Shown: positions 19,681-29,043, counted from the first letter of the stretch. The stretch is 64,000 bases of DNA from Pseudoglutamicibacter albus (GCF_031458175.1 NZ_JAVDXX010000001.1:1426001-1490000), one strand, 5' to 3'. Made by a program: numbers and translations. The notes: generated by a model not told the origin, from the letters alone.

Positions 19681-19790
19681 CCGCGTTGTCCGGTAACTCG
19701 CAAACCCTGCCCAACTCCTGTAGGGTGAATCACATTTTCATAAGAGAATGATGTCAACGCATGCTTTCAACGCATGTCTGAGGATTTGAG

Positions 19791-21461
19791 ATGAGTACCG
19801 AAACTCACGGTGGCGCTGCCACCGCGGCGAGTGCAAATGCCCCGCAAGAAGGCGAACTTAAAAAGACGCAGAAACCTGCTTGGGTTTTCGCGGTAGCTGT
19901 TGGTTCCGCAGTTGGTTGGGGCGCGTTCGTGCTCCCCGTCGATTGGCTCCATCAAGGTGGTGTGGTCGGCGCGGCACTCGGTATGGCTATCGGCGGTAGC
20001 CTTATCGCGCTCATTGCGTTGAGCTACGGCATCGTTATCAAGGCCCTGCCTGTCACAGGTGGCGAGGTCGCTTATGCCCTGGTTGCTTTCGGACGGCGTC
20101 ACGCGTTCATTGTCGGCTGGTTCCTCACCCTCGGTTACCTCTGTATCGTTGCGCTGAACGCCTCTGCGATGGCGCTTGTCGCCAGGCGTCTAGCGCCCGG
20201 GATCATGGAGCAAGTCCACTTGTGGACTATCGCAGGGTTCAACGTGTATCTGCCTGAGGTCATCTTCGCGTCCGCGTGCCTCATCCTGTTTGGCTGGCTC
20301 AACATTCGTGGTGCGGCTTTCGGTGGCCGTGTTCAGTTCGTCGCGGTTGTCGTGATGCTGATTGCTGTTGTGCTCATCGTGATCGGTGTAGTCGCTATGG
20401 CTGGCCGCAACGAACTCAGTTTCGGCCCGGCTTTCCCAACGGATGTTCCACCTATGGCCGCGATCATCACGCTCGTTGCGATCGCCCCATGGGCGTTCAT
20501 CGGTTTCGATAACGTCCCGCAGGTTGCAGGTGAGTTCAACTTCTCGCCACGTAAGGCCTTGGGCCTCATTCTGTTCGCGATCTTCGCAGCAGTTGCGATC
20601 TACGTCCTCATGATCATGGCGGTATCGCTCTCTGCCGGCCCGGGCATCGAAAATATCGGTGACGACACGTGGGCACCTGCCGATGTGATCGCCGGCGTCC
20701 TCGGCCAGTTCGGCGTGGTCCTGCTGGTCATCGGCGTCTCGATGGGCATCTTCACCGGCCTCAACGGCTTCACGATGTCCGCATCCCGTGTAGTGCTTGC
20801 CCTCGGACGGGCACGCATGTTGCCGGAAGCTACCGCGAAAATCAGCCCGCGCTTCCACACGCCGCACGTTGCGCTCATCGTGGTGGTTGCACTGTGCCTG
20901 ATCACCCCGTGGTTCGGGCGTGCCGCGCTCAGCTGGGTGGTGGACATGAGCTCGGTGGGTGTCACCATCGCGTACTTCTATACGTGCTTGTGCGCGTTCA
21001 AGGTCATGCACCGCGACCGTTCCCTCATGCGTGCTGCTGGGGAGCGCGTACCGTTTTTGATTACGCTTTCCGGCCCGGTCGCGCTACTGGGTGCCGCGAT
21101 TTCTGTGCTGTTCCTCTTGTTGCTGTTCTTGCCGTTCTCCCCTGGCGCGCTCAGCACGCCATCGCTCATTGCGCTGATCGTGTGGCTTGTTCTGGGTGTC
21201 GGGTTCTTCCTGGTCCGCCGGCCACGCTTCGAAGCCCTCACGGAAGAAGAAACCCGCGAGGTCATGCTGGGTGAACACCAGGACGTCTACCTGGACCAGG
21301 ACCACATTGACGAAGAGGTAGAGCGCATCACCGGCGCAATCCCGATTGTGCCGATGCCTGGAGCCGACACCTCCAACATGGCACCGCACACTGCAGCGGC
21401 TGCCGAGACGCTGGCCGAGCAAGAACCGGATGACCCAGACCCTGCCAAGCCGATGAAGTAG
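19791..21461 (+). CDS. APC-superfamily amino acid permease
   Basis: Amino acid/polyamine/organocation permease, 556 residues, with about 12 hydrophobic segments between residues 25 and 470. The first helix carries the GSAVGWGAFVLP motif, corresponding to the substrate-binding unwound segment of APC carriers. A long hydrophilic C-terminal tail (about 475-556, Glu/Asp-rich, then Ala/Pro-rich) is cytoplasmic. It lies 110 bases after the reductase gene on the same strand and could be co-transcribed, but the gap also allows its own promoter. A strong hairpin follows the stop. The transported amino acid cannot be told from sequence. Confidence 0.9.
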   Translation: MSTETHGGAATAASANAPQEGELKKTQKPAWVFAVAVGSAVGWGAFVLPVDWLHQGGVVGAALGMAIGGSLIALIALSYGIVIKALPVTGGEVAYALVAFGRRHAFIVGWFLTLGYLCIVALNASAMALVARRLAPGIMEQVHLWTIAGFNVYLPEVIFASACLILFGWLNIRGAAFGGRVQFVAVVVMLIAVVLIVIGVVAMAGRNELSFGPAFPTDVPPMAAIITLVAIAPWAFIGFDNVPQVAGEFNFSPRKALGLILFAIFAAVAIYVLMIMAVSLSAGPGIENIGDDTWAPADVIAGVLGQFGVVLLVIGVSMGIFTGLNGFTMSASRVVLALGRARMLPEATAKISPRFHTPHVALIVVVALCLITPWFGRAALSWVVDMSSVGVTIAYFYTCLCAFKVMHRDRSLMRAAGERVPFLITLSGPVALLGAAISVLFLLLLFLPFSPGALSTPSLIALIVWLVLGVGFFLVRRPRFEALTEEETREVMLGEHQDVYLDQDHIDEEVERITGAIPIVPMPGADTSNMAPHTAAAAETLAEQEPDDPDPAKPMK

Positions 21462-21464
21462 CCG

Positions 21465-21508
21465 ATGCATTAGCCTGCCACACACTACAACGTGGCAGGC
21501 TAATGCAT
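21465..21508. terminator. bidirectional terminator hairpin
   Basis: Perfect 17-bp arms (ATGCATTAGCCTGCCAC and its complement) around a 10-base loop, between two convergent genes. Confidence 0.75.
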
Positions 21509-21524
21509 GTGTCAACCTGTGGGA

Positions 21525-22328
21525 CTATGGCGCGGGCTTAGAGACGAGCGCTTTCAGTTGTTCGGCTAGTTCCCGTGTTGCTTTCTCCCCCGCTTCAGCG
21601 GCACGCTGGAACTTGTTGAACGAGGTGAAGCCCACATCGTCCATTTGCGGGTCAATCAGCACATCCGGAGGGAACAGAGACAACCGAACTTTGATCAGTT
21701 GCGCCTGCATGATCTCGATGCCGCGCACCGCCTCCTTGAATGTGCCATTGATGAACCTGCCGGTCGGTACAGGCTGAGATTCCTTAGTCATATCGACCGC
21801 TTCCAGTGCGGTCGCATTCACCGCGACCACGTTCTTGGCGCCGAAGAAATGCGCCGCATCCACCGGAAGCTGGTTCAGCATCCCGCCATCCATCAACAGG
21901 TCACTACCGACCCGGACCGGCTCCAAGACCCCAGGGAACGCGGCCGAAGCGTGCACTGCAGCAAGCAGGTTCCCCGAATGCAGATAACGGGTGGTTCCGC
22001 TAGCGACATCCGTGGCCACAACAACCAGTGGAGTCTCGAGCTCCTCGAAGGTTTCGGGCAAATACTGGCCTAAGAAAGACCGCAGACGCTTAGTTGAGAG
22101 CACGCGGCCGCTGAGACCCCAGTTCAACACCTTCCACCAGTCCACGCTCTCACTGATCTCGCGGATCTTCGCCGCATCATGACCAGCGGCGATCAACGCG
22201 CCGATGATCCCGCCCATGCTCGTCCCGGCGATCACCTCCGGGCGCACTTCGAGCTGCTCCAGCTCATGCCACACCCCCACATGGCACAAACCTCGGGCAC
22301 CACCGCCACCCAACGCTAAACCAAGCAC
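21525..22328 (-). CDS. patatin-like phospholipase (RssA-like)
   Basis: Patatin-family lipid acyl hydrolase, 267 residues from the chosen start. Seen in order: the oxyanion Gly-rich loop LALGGGGARG at the very N-terminus, the nucleophile GTSMG (Ser about residue 39), and the catalytic Asp in LMDGGMLNQLP. The GTG at 22328 is chosen because a GGAGG site lies five bases upstream and the product then begins VLGLALGGGGARG, as family members do; the longer reading frame adds 20 Cys/Arg-rich residues without support. Single-gene unit facing the permease gene across a shared terminator. Confidence 0.88.
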   Translation of the reverse strand: MLGLALGGGGARGLCHVGVWHELEQLEVRPEVIAGTSMGGIIGALIAAGHDAAKIREISESVDWWKVLNWGLSGRVLSTKRLRSFLGQYLPETFEELETPLVVVATDVASGTTRYLHSGNLLAAVHASAAFPGVLEPVRVGSDLLMDGGMLNQLPVDAAHFFGAKNVVAVNATALEAVDMTKESQPVPTGRFINGTFKEAVRGIEIMQAQLIKVRLSLFPPDVLIDPQMDDVGFTSFNKFQRAAEAGEKATRELAEQLKALVSKPAP

Positions 22329-22478
22329 ACAAACCTCCAACAATCCTCGCTGTACACGAGACACGTTGCCGCACCGACAGCGACACATCTTCTTCTACAG
22401 TTCCGTATCAACACCAAAAACGCCAGCACCAATGAGAAATGCGACGCCGCCCCGCTGTGAACATGCGAAACTACACAT

Positions 22479-22812
22479 ATGCTGACCGCCACCATCTGGG
22501 GAATCATCGCCGCATCCTCGCTCACGATCGGCGCGGTCCTAGGGCTCGTCACCCCCCCTGGCCGCCGCGACTCATCGGCGTAAACAAGGCACCGGCAACG
22601 CAGGAATGGTGCTCGTCATGGGTGCCATCCTCGACGGCATTCCGGAACAAACCGTACTCGGTGTAGGAATGGGAGCCGGCAACGACGTCAGCATCGCATT
22701 GCTGATCGCGATCTGCCTAGCCAACATCCCCGAATCCGTCGGTTCAGCCTCCGACATGAAAACAGCCGGCGTCCCCACCCGACGAATCATGGGCAACTGC
22801 GTTGCGACCTAA
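22479..22812 (+). pseudogene. remnant of a ZIP-family metal transporter
   Basis: Two pieces of a ZIP/GufA-type divalent-metal transporter are recognisable. The first starts MLTATIWGIIAASSLTIGAV, the usual first helix. The second, VLVMGAILDGIPEQTVLGVG, with NIPESVGSASDMK, is the signature helix pair. They are in different frames; the shift lies in a run of seven C at 22552-22558, where six C would restore the frame. Relative to the family (about 240-270 residues) roughly 60-90 residues between the pieces are missing, and the protein stops right after helix V, so the C-terminal helices are also gone. Not functional. Confidence 0.8.
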
Positions 22813-22858
22813 CTAAACTGCCGCCCAAGCTAGGTTCCCGACTTCTCGGCAAGGCCCC

Positions 22859-24073
22859 TCACGCATCGGGGTGGGTCCGCCGCACCCCCATCAACGCAAC
22901 AAGCAACACGCACGAGGCCGTGACCATCGTGAGCGCCATCGGCAGTGCCGTAGCGCCATCACCGATGCCGGTCAACGGCGCGACCACCGCCGCCAGACCG
23001 AACTGAGCCGCACCCAACATCGCAGACCCCGCACCCGTGCGACCCGCTGAGGCTTCAAGCGAGAGCGCCACCAGATTCGGTAGCAAGAAACCGTTGCAAC
23101 ACACCACTACCGCGAAACCCGCCATGAGCGGCCACGCCGCCGCCTCGAGCAGCGTTACCGAAATGACGATCCACGCGACACCAGCCGCCTGTGTGCACCC
23201 CACGATAGTGACCCAGCGGCGCGCCGGAATCCGGTCAATAATCCGCGGATTCACGGCACTCGCCAACACCAGCGTGAGCGAGTTGAACGTGAACATGAGC
23301 GCATATTCACGCTCGCTAAACCCGTTCATGCGGATCATGATGAACGAACTAGCGGAAATATAGGCGAACATCACGGCAAAACCCGCAACGAACATGAGGG
23401 TCGGGAACACATAGGAGCCACGGGTCAGAAGCTCCCCCATGTTCGCAAACGCCTTCGCGATCCCTCCGGTATGCCGGTCCTCGCTACGTAGCGTTTCCGG
23501 GACAGCCCACCACACGCCTAGCGCAGCGAGCGCGAAAACACACGCCAACATCACGAACACTGCACGCCAGGACAACCACGGGATTAACACCCCACCCACC
23601 GCGGGCGCGATCACCGGTGCGATCGACTGAATCGCCATGATCGTGGACAACGCCTTCGCGATCCCCTTACCGCGCCCCACATCAGCGATGATCGCTTTCG
23701 AAAGCACCACCCCAGCAGCACCGCATACGCCTTGGAAGCATCGCGCGATAATCAGCACCACGATGCTTGGAGCCAGTGCCGAAACCAGAGAAGCAATCCC
23801 TGAGCCCACCAGGCCGAGCAGGAGCAACGTGCGCCGGCCACGCTGATCAGACAACGGCCCAATCACAAGCTGGCCTAGACCCATCGTGATCAGAAAGCCC
23901 GTGAGCGACAGCTGCGTCACTGACGCGCTCGCACCGAACTCGCGTGCAATCTGATCCAGACCGGGAACGTACGCATCGATCGCAAACGGCGCGAGCCCGC
24001 CGCACAACGCCAACACCGCAATCATGCGGCGCGGCAACAGGCGCGGGCGGCTCACAGAAGGTTCCTGACTCAT
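22859..24073 (-). CDS. MFS drug efflux transporter (Bcr/CflA family)
   Basis: Proton-driven major facilitator exporter, 404 residues, 12 predicted helices. N-terminal PFAIDAYVPGLDQIAREFG and the loop 2-3 motif GPLSDQRGRRTLLLLG are typical of the Bcr/CflA subfamily of drug:H+ antiporters. A central basic/polar loop occurs around residue 200 (ETLRSEDRHTGG). Stand-alone gene. Substrates of relatives include bicyclomycin, chloramphenicol and sulfonamides; here the substrate is unknown. Confidence 0.9.
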   Translation of the reverse strand: MSQEPSVSRPRLLPRRMIAVLALCGGLAPFAIDAYVPGLDQIAREFGASASVTQLSLTGFLITMGLGQLVIGPLSDQRGRRTLLLLGLVGSGIASLVSALAPSIVVLIIARCFQGVCGAAGVVLSKAIIADVGRGKGIAKALSTIMAIQSIAPVIAPAVGGVLIPWLSWRAVFVMLACVFALAALGVWWAVPETLRSEDRHTGGIAKAFANMGELLTRGSYVFPTLMFVAGFAVMFAYISASSFIMIRMNGFSEREYALMFTFNSLTLVLASAVNPRIIDRIPARRWVTIVGCTQAAGVAWIVISVTLLEAAAWPLMAGFAVVVCCNGFLLPNLVALSLEASAGRTGAGSAMLGAAQFGLAAVVAPLTGIGDGATALPMALTMVTASCVLLVALMGVRRTHPDA

Positions 24074-24142
24074 CGGTGTCCATGCTACGACGCGGCGCAG
24101 CAGCGTAACGGCACAGCGGTGTAACGGTTCAGCGCCGGCGTG

Positions 24143-25147
24143 CTAAGCGACAGGTAGTCGCAACGTGACTTTAGAGCCCTGGCCGTGCCAAGACTCCAAC
24201 GATGTGGATCCTCCGTGGCGTTCGATGATCGCCCGGACCATTGGCAGGCCTAAGCCGCTCCCCTCGGTTCCGCGCACCTCACGTGAGCGGCCAAGTTCCT
24301 CCCACACGGTCTCCAGCTCGTCCGCAGCGATACCGCGGCCCGTATCCGCGCAGTCGATATACACCGAACCGTCCGCTTCACGGCCGTGCATTTCGATGCG
24401 GGCGCCAGGGTCCGAATACTTCACGGCGTTACTGAGCACATTAGAAATGGCGAGGAACAGCAAGTCTGAGTCCCCTTGAATACGCGGCAACGGCCTCGGG
24501 GCGCGCGGGAGTGCGACCTCGATGTGGCGTTCGCGAGCACCCGGGATCTCCAACACGGTCTGGACAGCTTCTTCCACCAGCTCCGTCAAGTCCACGCTGC
24601 TCAGCTCAAGCTCGGCGTGCTCGACCTCGCTGATCTTACGCAGATCACTCAACAAGCTAGAGAGCCGCTGAGCCTGCGCACCAATGTTGTCCAGCTGCCG
24701 TTGCGAGGGCTCGTCCGCGAGAGCCGCACGGATCCCTTGAATAGGGTTCTTTAGTTCGTGATCCAGCCGCGCCATGAGCCGTTGCCTACGCTGCGTCTGC
24801 TCCTCGCGTTCGCGGCGAACCGCGCGCACCTCGCTGCGGCGCAACCAGGCCACGGCAAGCCAGCCGATCAGGAAAACAACGGTCACGGTGACGCCCAGAA
24901 TCAACGGAACCCACGCCAACGTGGTTGCGACCGTTAAGACTTTCTTGCTGTCCACCGACGCCCAGATCAGGCTCGCCACCAGGCCCACCAGCACCGGCGC
25001 GAACACTACAACCAGCGTCCAGTTCAGTTTCCCGCGGCGACGCTGCGCGGGCTGAGAGTCCGGTGAGGACGGTCTGGAACGTTGACGCTGTACAGCTTTG
25101 GGCGCAGACGGGGACTCAGGCGCAGGTGGGTACGCTGGCTGGTTCAT
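24143..25147 (-). CDS. two-component sensor histidine kinase
   Basis: Membrane-bound sensor kinase of 334 residues. A Pro/Ser/Arg-rich cytoplasmic N-terminus of about 40 residues is followed by two helices (about 44-63 and 73-101) with almost no extracellular domain between, so it probably senses within or at the membrane, or through a partner. The H-box is LDHELKNPIQG with the phosphorylated His at 130. The N-box (ISNVLSNAVKYS), G1 (DTGRGI) and G2 (GSGLGL) of the HATPase domain follow. The start overlaps the response-regulator stop by four bases. Its signal is unknown. Confidence 0.92.
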   Translation of the reverse strand: MNQPAYPPAPESPSAPKAVQRQRSRPSSPDSQPAQRRRGKLNWTLVVVFAPVLVGLVASLIWASVDSKKVLTVATTLAWVPLILGVTVTVVFLIGWLAVAWLRRSEVRAVRREREEQTQRRQRLMARLDHELKNPIQGIRAALADEPSQRQLDNIGAQAQRLSSLLSDLRKISEVEHAELELSSVDLTELVEEAVQTVLEIPGARERHIEVALPRAPRPLPRIQGDSDLLFLAISNVLSNAVKYSDPGARIEMHGREADGSVYIDCADTGRGIAADELETVWEELGRSREVRGTEGSGLGLPMVRAIIERHGGSTSLESWHGQGSKVTLRLPVA

Positions 25148-25866
25148 GCGCGCTCCACCTCAGCCACAAAACGGTACCCTTCACCGGAGACCGTTTCGAT
25201 CATCGACTGCCCCGGAGCTACATCACCGAGAACCTTGCGGATCTCAGCCACGCGATGGTCCACGGCCCGCGTGGTCACGATCGCTTCGAAACCCCACACA
25301 GTTTCGAGTAGGCGTTGACGCGAGAACACCTCATCCGGGTGGCTCATCAAAAACTCGAGCAACGCGAACGCGCGCGGGGTCAGGGACTTCTCGCGGCCAT
25401 CAACGAAGATGCGGCGTGCCGGTCGATCCAGCTTCAACGGGCCGGCAACCAGAGATTCAGCTGCACTGAGTGGGGCGCCGCCTTGCCCGCTGCGGCGTAG
25501 CACGGCACGGATCCGAGCCATCAGCTCGACCGGGTCGAACGGCTTGGTCAGGTAGTCGTCGGCGCCGTCATCAAGGGCAGCTGCGCGTTCGAAGGATTCG
25601 CCGACCTCGGTCAACAGAATCACTGGCAACCATTCGTCATCGGCCCTGATGCGCCGCAAAACTTCACGGCCATCAACCCGCGGCATCAGAACATCGAGGA
25701 TGACCAGGCTCGGGCGGCGGTGCTCAATCTTACGGAGCGCGTCAGCCCCGTCCACAGCGACATCCACGTCCAAGCCGTTCCGGCTCAAAACGGGAGCCAA
25801 GTGTTCCCTGATGGTGGCATCATCATCAACTAACAAGATCTGTGGACGAGGCGACACGCCGCCCAT
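25144..25866 (-). CDS. OmpR-family response regulator
   Basis: DNA-binding response regulator, 240 residues. The receiver domain has acidic residues VDDD (14-16), the phospho-acceptor Asp58 in VILDVLMP, and conserved Lys in LTKPFDP. The C-terminal winged helix shows LTPRAFALLEFLMSHPDEVFS and IETVSGEGYRF. I use the ATG at 25866, which has an AGGAA site and gives a normal start; an upstream in-frame ATG would add 18 residues. It is translated first and coupled to the kinase gene (ATGA). Target genes unknown; the OmpA/lipoprotein pair downstream of the next gap is transcribed the same way but is separate. Confidence 0.92.
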   Translation of the reverse strand: MGGVSPRPQILLVDDDATIREHLAPVLSRNGLDVDVAVDGADALRKIEHRRPSLVILDVLMPRVDGREVLRRIRADDEWLPVILLTEVGESFERAAALDDGADDYLTKPFDPVELMARIRAVLRRSGQGGAPLSAAESLVAGPLKLDRPARRIFVDGREKSLTPRAFALLEFLMSHPDEVFSRQRLLETVWGFEAIVTTRAVDHRVAEIRKVLGDVAPGQSMIETVSGEGYRFVAEVERA

Positions 25867-25941
25867 AAAGTTCCTACCCTTCACAACAGCCAAGCGGGCC
25901 CACCACGCGGTACACACCACGCGATGAACCCAGCCTAGCCG

Positions 25942-26487
25942 CTAATAGCGGATCTCGACCCGCCGGTTCTTCTCACGGCCCTCGAAGTTCGGCTTCGACT
26001 TGGTGCCGTTACTTGCGACCGGTTTGGTGTCCGCGAAGCCTTTCGCCTCAACCTTGAGGTCCTTGCGTGCGGCCTTGATCGCATCGGCAACAGACTTGGC
26101 GCGTAGCTCAGAGAGCTTCTTGTTCCCGACCTTAGACGGCACGTTATCCGTGTGGCCGCCCACCGCGATCTTCGCATTCTTCGGCACGTCCTTGACAAGC
26201 TCACCGATGCGGTTCTTCGCGTTATCCGAAAGCTTGTGGGCGTCGATCTTGAAGAGGATGTCAGAAGACAAGCTCACAATGTCCTTGCCGTCTTCCTTCC
26301 GCTCAGTTTCAAGCTTCTTGATGCCCATATCCATCTTCTCGATCTTGGGATCGATGGGCTTGATCGATTTCGCTATTTCTTTATCGCTGAGCTTTTCGTG
26401 CTTATTGTCATCGGCGAGCGCCGGCTGTGCTCCCGCCACCAGGGCGAGTGTCACCAGCGAAGCCGCTATTCCTGTTACGCGCCTCAA
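25942..26487 (-). CDS. secreted OmpA-family protein
   Basis: Secreted protein of 181 residues. A signal peptide (residues 1-26, ending AQPALAD) is followed by a short Lys-rich region and a C-terminal OmpA-like domain (about 75-181). The peptidoglycan-binding signature is NAKIAVGGHTDNVPSKVGNK with LSELRAKSVADAI, and FEGREKNRRVEIRY closes the domain. In Gram-positives such domains can bind the diaminopimelate or equivalent residue of wall peptides. The start overlaps the stop of the upstream lipoprotein gene by four bases, so the two are co-expressed and likely work together at the cell wall. Confidence 0.88.
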   Translation of the reverse strand: MRRVTGIAASLVTLALVAGAQPALADDNKHEKLSDKEIAKSIKPIDPKIEKMDMGIKKLETERKEDGKDIVSLSSDILFKIDAHKLSDNAKNRIGELVKDVPKNAKIAVGGHTDNVPSKVGNKKLSELRAKSVADAIKAARKDLKVEAKGFADTKPVASNGTKSKPNFEGREKNRRVEIRY

Positions 26488-27161
26488 TCGATCTCAACCC
26501 CCTGAGCCATCTCCGTGTTGTTCCACATGTTGAAGTCCATGGTGTGCACGTCCTCAGGCGGAGCCGCGAACACGGACGTCGAATATACGCGCTTGCCCGG
26601 AGTCAGGTGCACACCCTGGTTGGTTACCGCGCCGGAGTTCAACCGCTCATGCTTGTTGAGATTCGTTTGGTCGATCGCATACTCGAACACATTATGCTGA
26701 TTCCCCGCGACCTTCCACAGATTGAACCCACCATCGTCTTGCGCCGTTGTGTGGAGCGTGTAGCCGTAGACGACCTTGACGAACTTACCTTCGCGCTTAG
26801 CCTCGAGCATGTCGATGGTCAGTTTGGCGTCCTTATCCCCTTCCACGGTCACGCCTGTGGTGACTGAGAGGATCGGTTCTCGATTGTCTTGCTGCCCATC
26901 CGGGTTACCCTCGCCGGAGTCGTTGCCCTGTTCGGCGCCGTTGTCTGATGCGTTCGTGTTGTTCGAGGTGGAGTCACCAGAGGTGGTGTGGGCTTGCTCC
27001 TCCGAGTTCGTGTTCTCACCTTGAGGGCTCTGCTGCGCAGAAGCCTGGTTCGCGCTCTGGTCCTGACCCTCATCGCTCACACCCACCGAGCAGCCTGCCA
27101 AACCAATGGACGAAGCGAGCGCCAGGCCCAGAACCATCTTGCTTGCAGTTGACTTGTTCAT
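26484..27161 (-). CDS. lipoprotein of unknown function
   Basis: Probable lipoprotein, 225 residues, with lipobox LAGC (Cys24). A long Gln/Asn/Ser/Glu-rich linker (about residues 30-95) is followed by a beta-rich globular domain that includes VKVVYGYTLHTT, DGGFNLWKVAG and a closing PPEDVHTMDFNMWNN. The layout (lipobox, polar linker, immunoglobulin-like sandwich) is that of DUF4352/DUF5067-type exported proteins, but I cannot assign it firmly. It is translationally coupled to the OmpA-domain gene. Confidence 0.75.
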   Translation of the reverse strand: MNKSTASKMVLGLALASSIGLAGCSVGVSDEGQDQSANQASAQQSPQGENTNSEEQAHTTSGDSTSNNTNASDNGAEQGNDSGEGNPDGQQDNREPILSVTTGVTVEGDKDAKLTIDMLEAKREGKFVKVVYGYTLHTTAQDDGGFNLWKVAGNQHNVFEYAIDQTNLNKHERLNSGAVTNQGVHLTPGKRVYSTSVFAAPPEDVHTMDFNMWNNTEMAQGVEID

Positions 27162-27361
27162 GGCTAAACCTTTCGCCTCTATAGAACCTGCACGGAAAGC
27201 TGTGTGCCTCCGTCTTGTTTACAACGCTACGGCGAAGGACCCTTCAACCTATCGCAGATCTGTCGCCAACAACCCGGATCTTGTACCGAATTAGCGACAA
27301 CGACGCAAAACTTCAGAATTCGTTTACTTGAGGATCGTTTGAGTCAGGTGTGGGGCGTCCC

Positions 27362-28699
27362 CTACGTTTTCAGAGGTGGGCGGGCAAGTTTCCGGAGCGG
27401 AACAGACGGATCGGCCAGCGCATCGGGCGGTACAACAAGCCCTTGATCAATGATCCGGCGAGCCGCACGCACCGTGACCCCGCCATCGACCGCTGCGCAA
27501 CCAGCCATGGTCCCGTCCGAGTTGAGGAGGAACGTCGCCTGCGGAGACCCGTCCTCGTTGAAACGGTGAACAAACTGGGTTTCGCTCTCACGCCCGGCGA
27601 CCAGCGAACCCACGCCTTCGACGTGAACCCCGTGGCGGTCCGACCAGAACCACGCGGCTGCGTGCACGGATTCGGCCGGGCTAGGCTCTTGCCCCAGGAT
27701 CGCGGCGGCGGCTCTCGATCCGCTGTTCATCGCGTTCTCCCAATGCTCCGCGCGCGGCAACAGTTCACCCTCAGGGGTGCGGATGCGCGCGGCATCCCCC
27801 ACCGCGAAGATCGCGGGGTTCGAGGTGCGTTGGCACTCATCGACGAGCACGCCGTCGGTGACTTCCAAGCCGAGGCGTTCGGCGAGCGCGGTGTTCGGGG
27901 TGATCCCGATACCCACCAGAACCTGATCCGCCCTCACCTGCGTGCCATCTATGAGGGTCACAACGCGTTCGGGGCCATCCAGCTCGATACGAGCCGGAGC
28001 GTCATGGATGACGTCGATCCCCTTCCCGGCATGCATCGCGTGCAGATGCTCGGCCAACACCGCCCCAACAGCGGACAGCAGCGGAGGGTTCGCCGGTTCC
28101 ACGAGCGTCACATCAGCGCCGAGTTCCAGCAGTGTCGATGCTATTTCCGCACCAATCAACCCCGCACCCACAATGACCACACGTGTGCCTGGGGTGATGC
28201 TTTCACGCAAGAGGTCAGCGTCCGTGCGGGTACGCAGCTGAAGGACCTCTTCCAACTCACCGCCAGGGACCGGGAGCTTGCGGGCGCTACCGCCGGTACC
28301 CAGAACCACACGGTCAGCGGTGAGAGTTTCGCCATTGTTCAGCCGGACGGTGATCTGCGAGTTGCCAGGTGAGGCGGCTGAGTGTGCAACCGCCCCGGCA
28401 GAGTCTTCAGCCGCTTCGGCGGAGAGCCCTAGCGCTTCAGCGGAGTCCTCTACCGCCACGGCTTCAGCTTCGATGAGCTTCACGCGGTTCTCGTCGAACC
28501 ACTCTCGTGGCTCGAACTGGATCTGTTCCAGCGTCTGTGTGCCTAGCAGGTAGCCCTTCGACAGCGGCGGCCGGTCATACGGCAGGCCACCTGGCTCCAC
28601 CATCGTGATCTCACCATCAAAGCCACGGGAGCGCAGCTGGCGCGCCACCGTGAAACCGGCGACACCACCGCCGATGATCGCAACAGAATTCACTGGCAT
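27362..28699 (-). CDS. FAD-dependent ferredoxin reductase
   Basis: Pyridine nucleotide-disulfide-family reductase without redox cysteines, 445 residues, of the BphA4/ThcD type that passes electrons from NAD(P)H to a small [2Fe-2S] ferredoxin. Seen: the FAD motif GGGVAGFTVARQLRSRG at the N-terminus, the NAD motif GAGLIGAEIAS in the middle, and the second FAD motif FAVGDAARI. A reductase C-terminal domain follows. An Ala/Glu/Ser-rich insertion (about residues 78-112: EAVAVEDSAEALGLSAEAAE onward) is not usual for the family. The start shares one base with the stop of the Rieske gene, so the pair is one operon; the electron acceptor beyond the ferredoxin is not encoded here. Confidence 0.9.
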   Translation of the reverse strand: MPVNSVAIIGGGVAGFTVARQLRSRGFDGEITMVEPGGLPYDRPPLSKGYLLGTQTLEQIQFEPREWFDENRVKLIEAEAVAVEDSAEALGLSAEAAEDSAGAVAHSAASPGNSQITVRLNNGETLTADRVVLGTGGSARKLPVPGGELEEVLQLRTRTDADLLRESITPGTRVVIVGAGLIGAEIASTLLELGADVTLVEPANPPLLSAVGAVLAEHLHAMHAGKGIDVIHDAPARIELDGPERVVTLIDGTQVRADQVLVGIGITPNTALAERLGLEVTDGVLVDECQRTSNPAIFAVGDAARIRTPEGELLPRAEHWENAMNSGSRAAAAILGQEPSPAESVHAAAWFWSDRHGVHVEGVGSLVAGRESETQFVHRFNEDGSPQATFLLNSDGTMAGCAAVDGGVTVRAARRIIDQGLVVPPDALADPSVPLRKLARPPLKT

Positions 28700-29043
28700 C
28701 AGTCAGCGTCAATAGCAGGCACACCCGGGTACAGGACCACGGTGTCGCCCTCAACCTCGACCTTGTGCGTCCGGGCATCCACAGTGGCCGGCAGACACAA
28801 CGCCTTACCGTTCTTGAGGCAGAACCTGGCCGCATGCGCCGGGCACTCGACCTCCGTGCCCTCGACCCAGCCGTCGGCGAGGCTCGCTACCTCGTGCGTG
28901 CACTCATCATTGAGGGCATAAAACGAGCCATCTTCGGCATGGAACACCGCGATGTCCTCGCCGGTTACGTTCTCATCCCCCGGAACCAGGAACGCCTCTC
29001 CCTCAGGGATCTCGCTGACAGGGATTTTGACGGTATCGCTCAT
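28699..29043 (-). CDS. Rieske-type [2Fe-2S] ferredoxin
   Basis: Small Rieske ferredoxin of 114 residues, as in BphF or NirD-like proteins. The cluster-binding boxes are CTHEVA and CPAHAARF (CxH and CxxH, with fifteen to twenty residues between). The start at 29043 has a GAGAGG site five bases upstream and matches the usual N-terminus (MSDTVKIPVSEIPEG). Electron partner is the FAD reductase encoded directly downstream (TGATG overlap). Confidence 0.92.
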   Translation of the reverse strand: MSDTVKIPVSEIPEGEAFLVPGDENVTGEDIAVFHAEDGSFYALNDECTHEVASLADGWVEGTEVECPAHAARFCLKNGKALCLPATVDARTHKVEVEGDTVVLYPGVPAIDAD

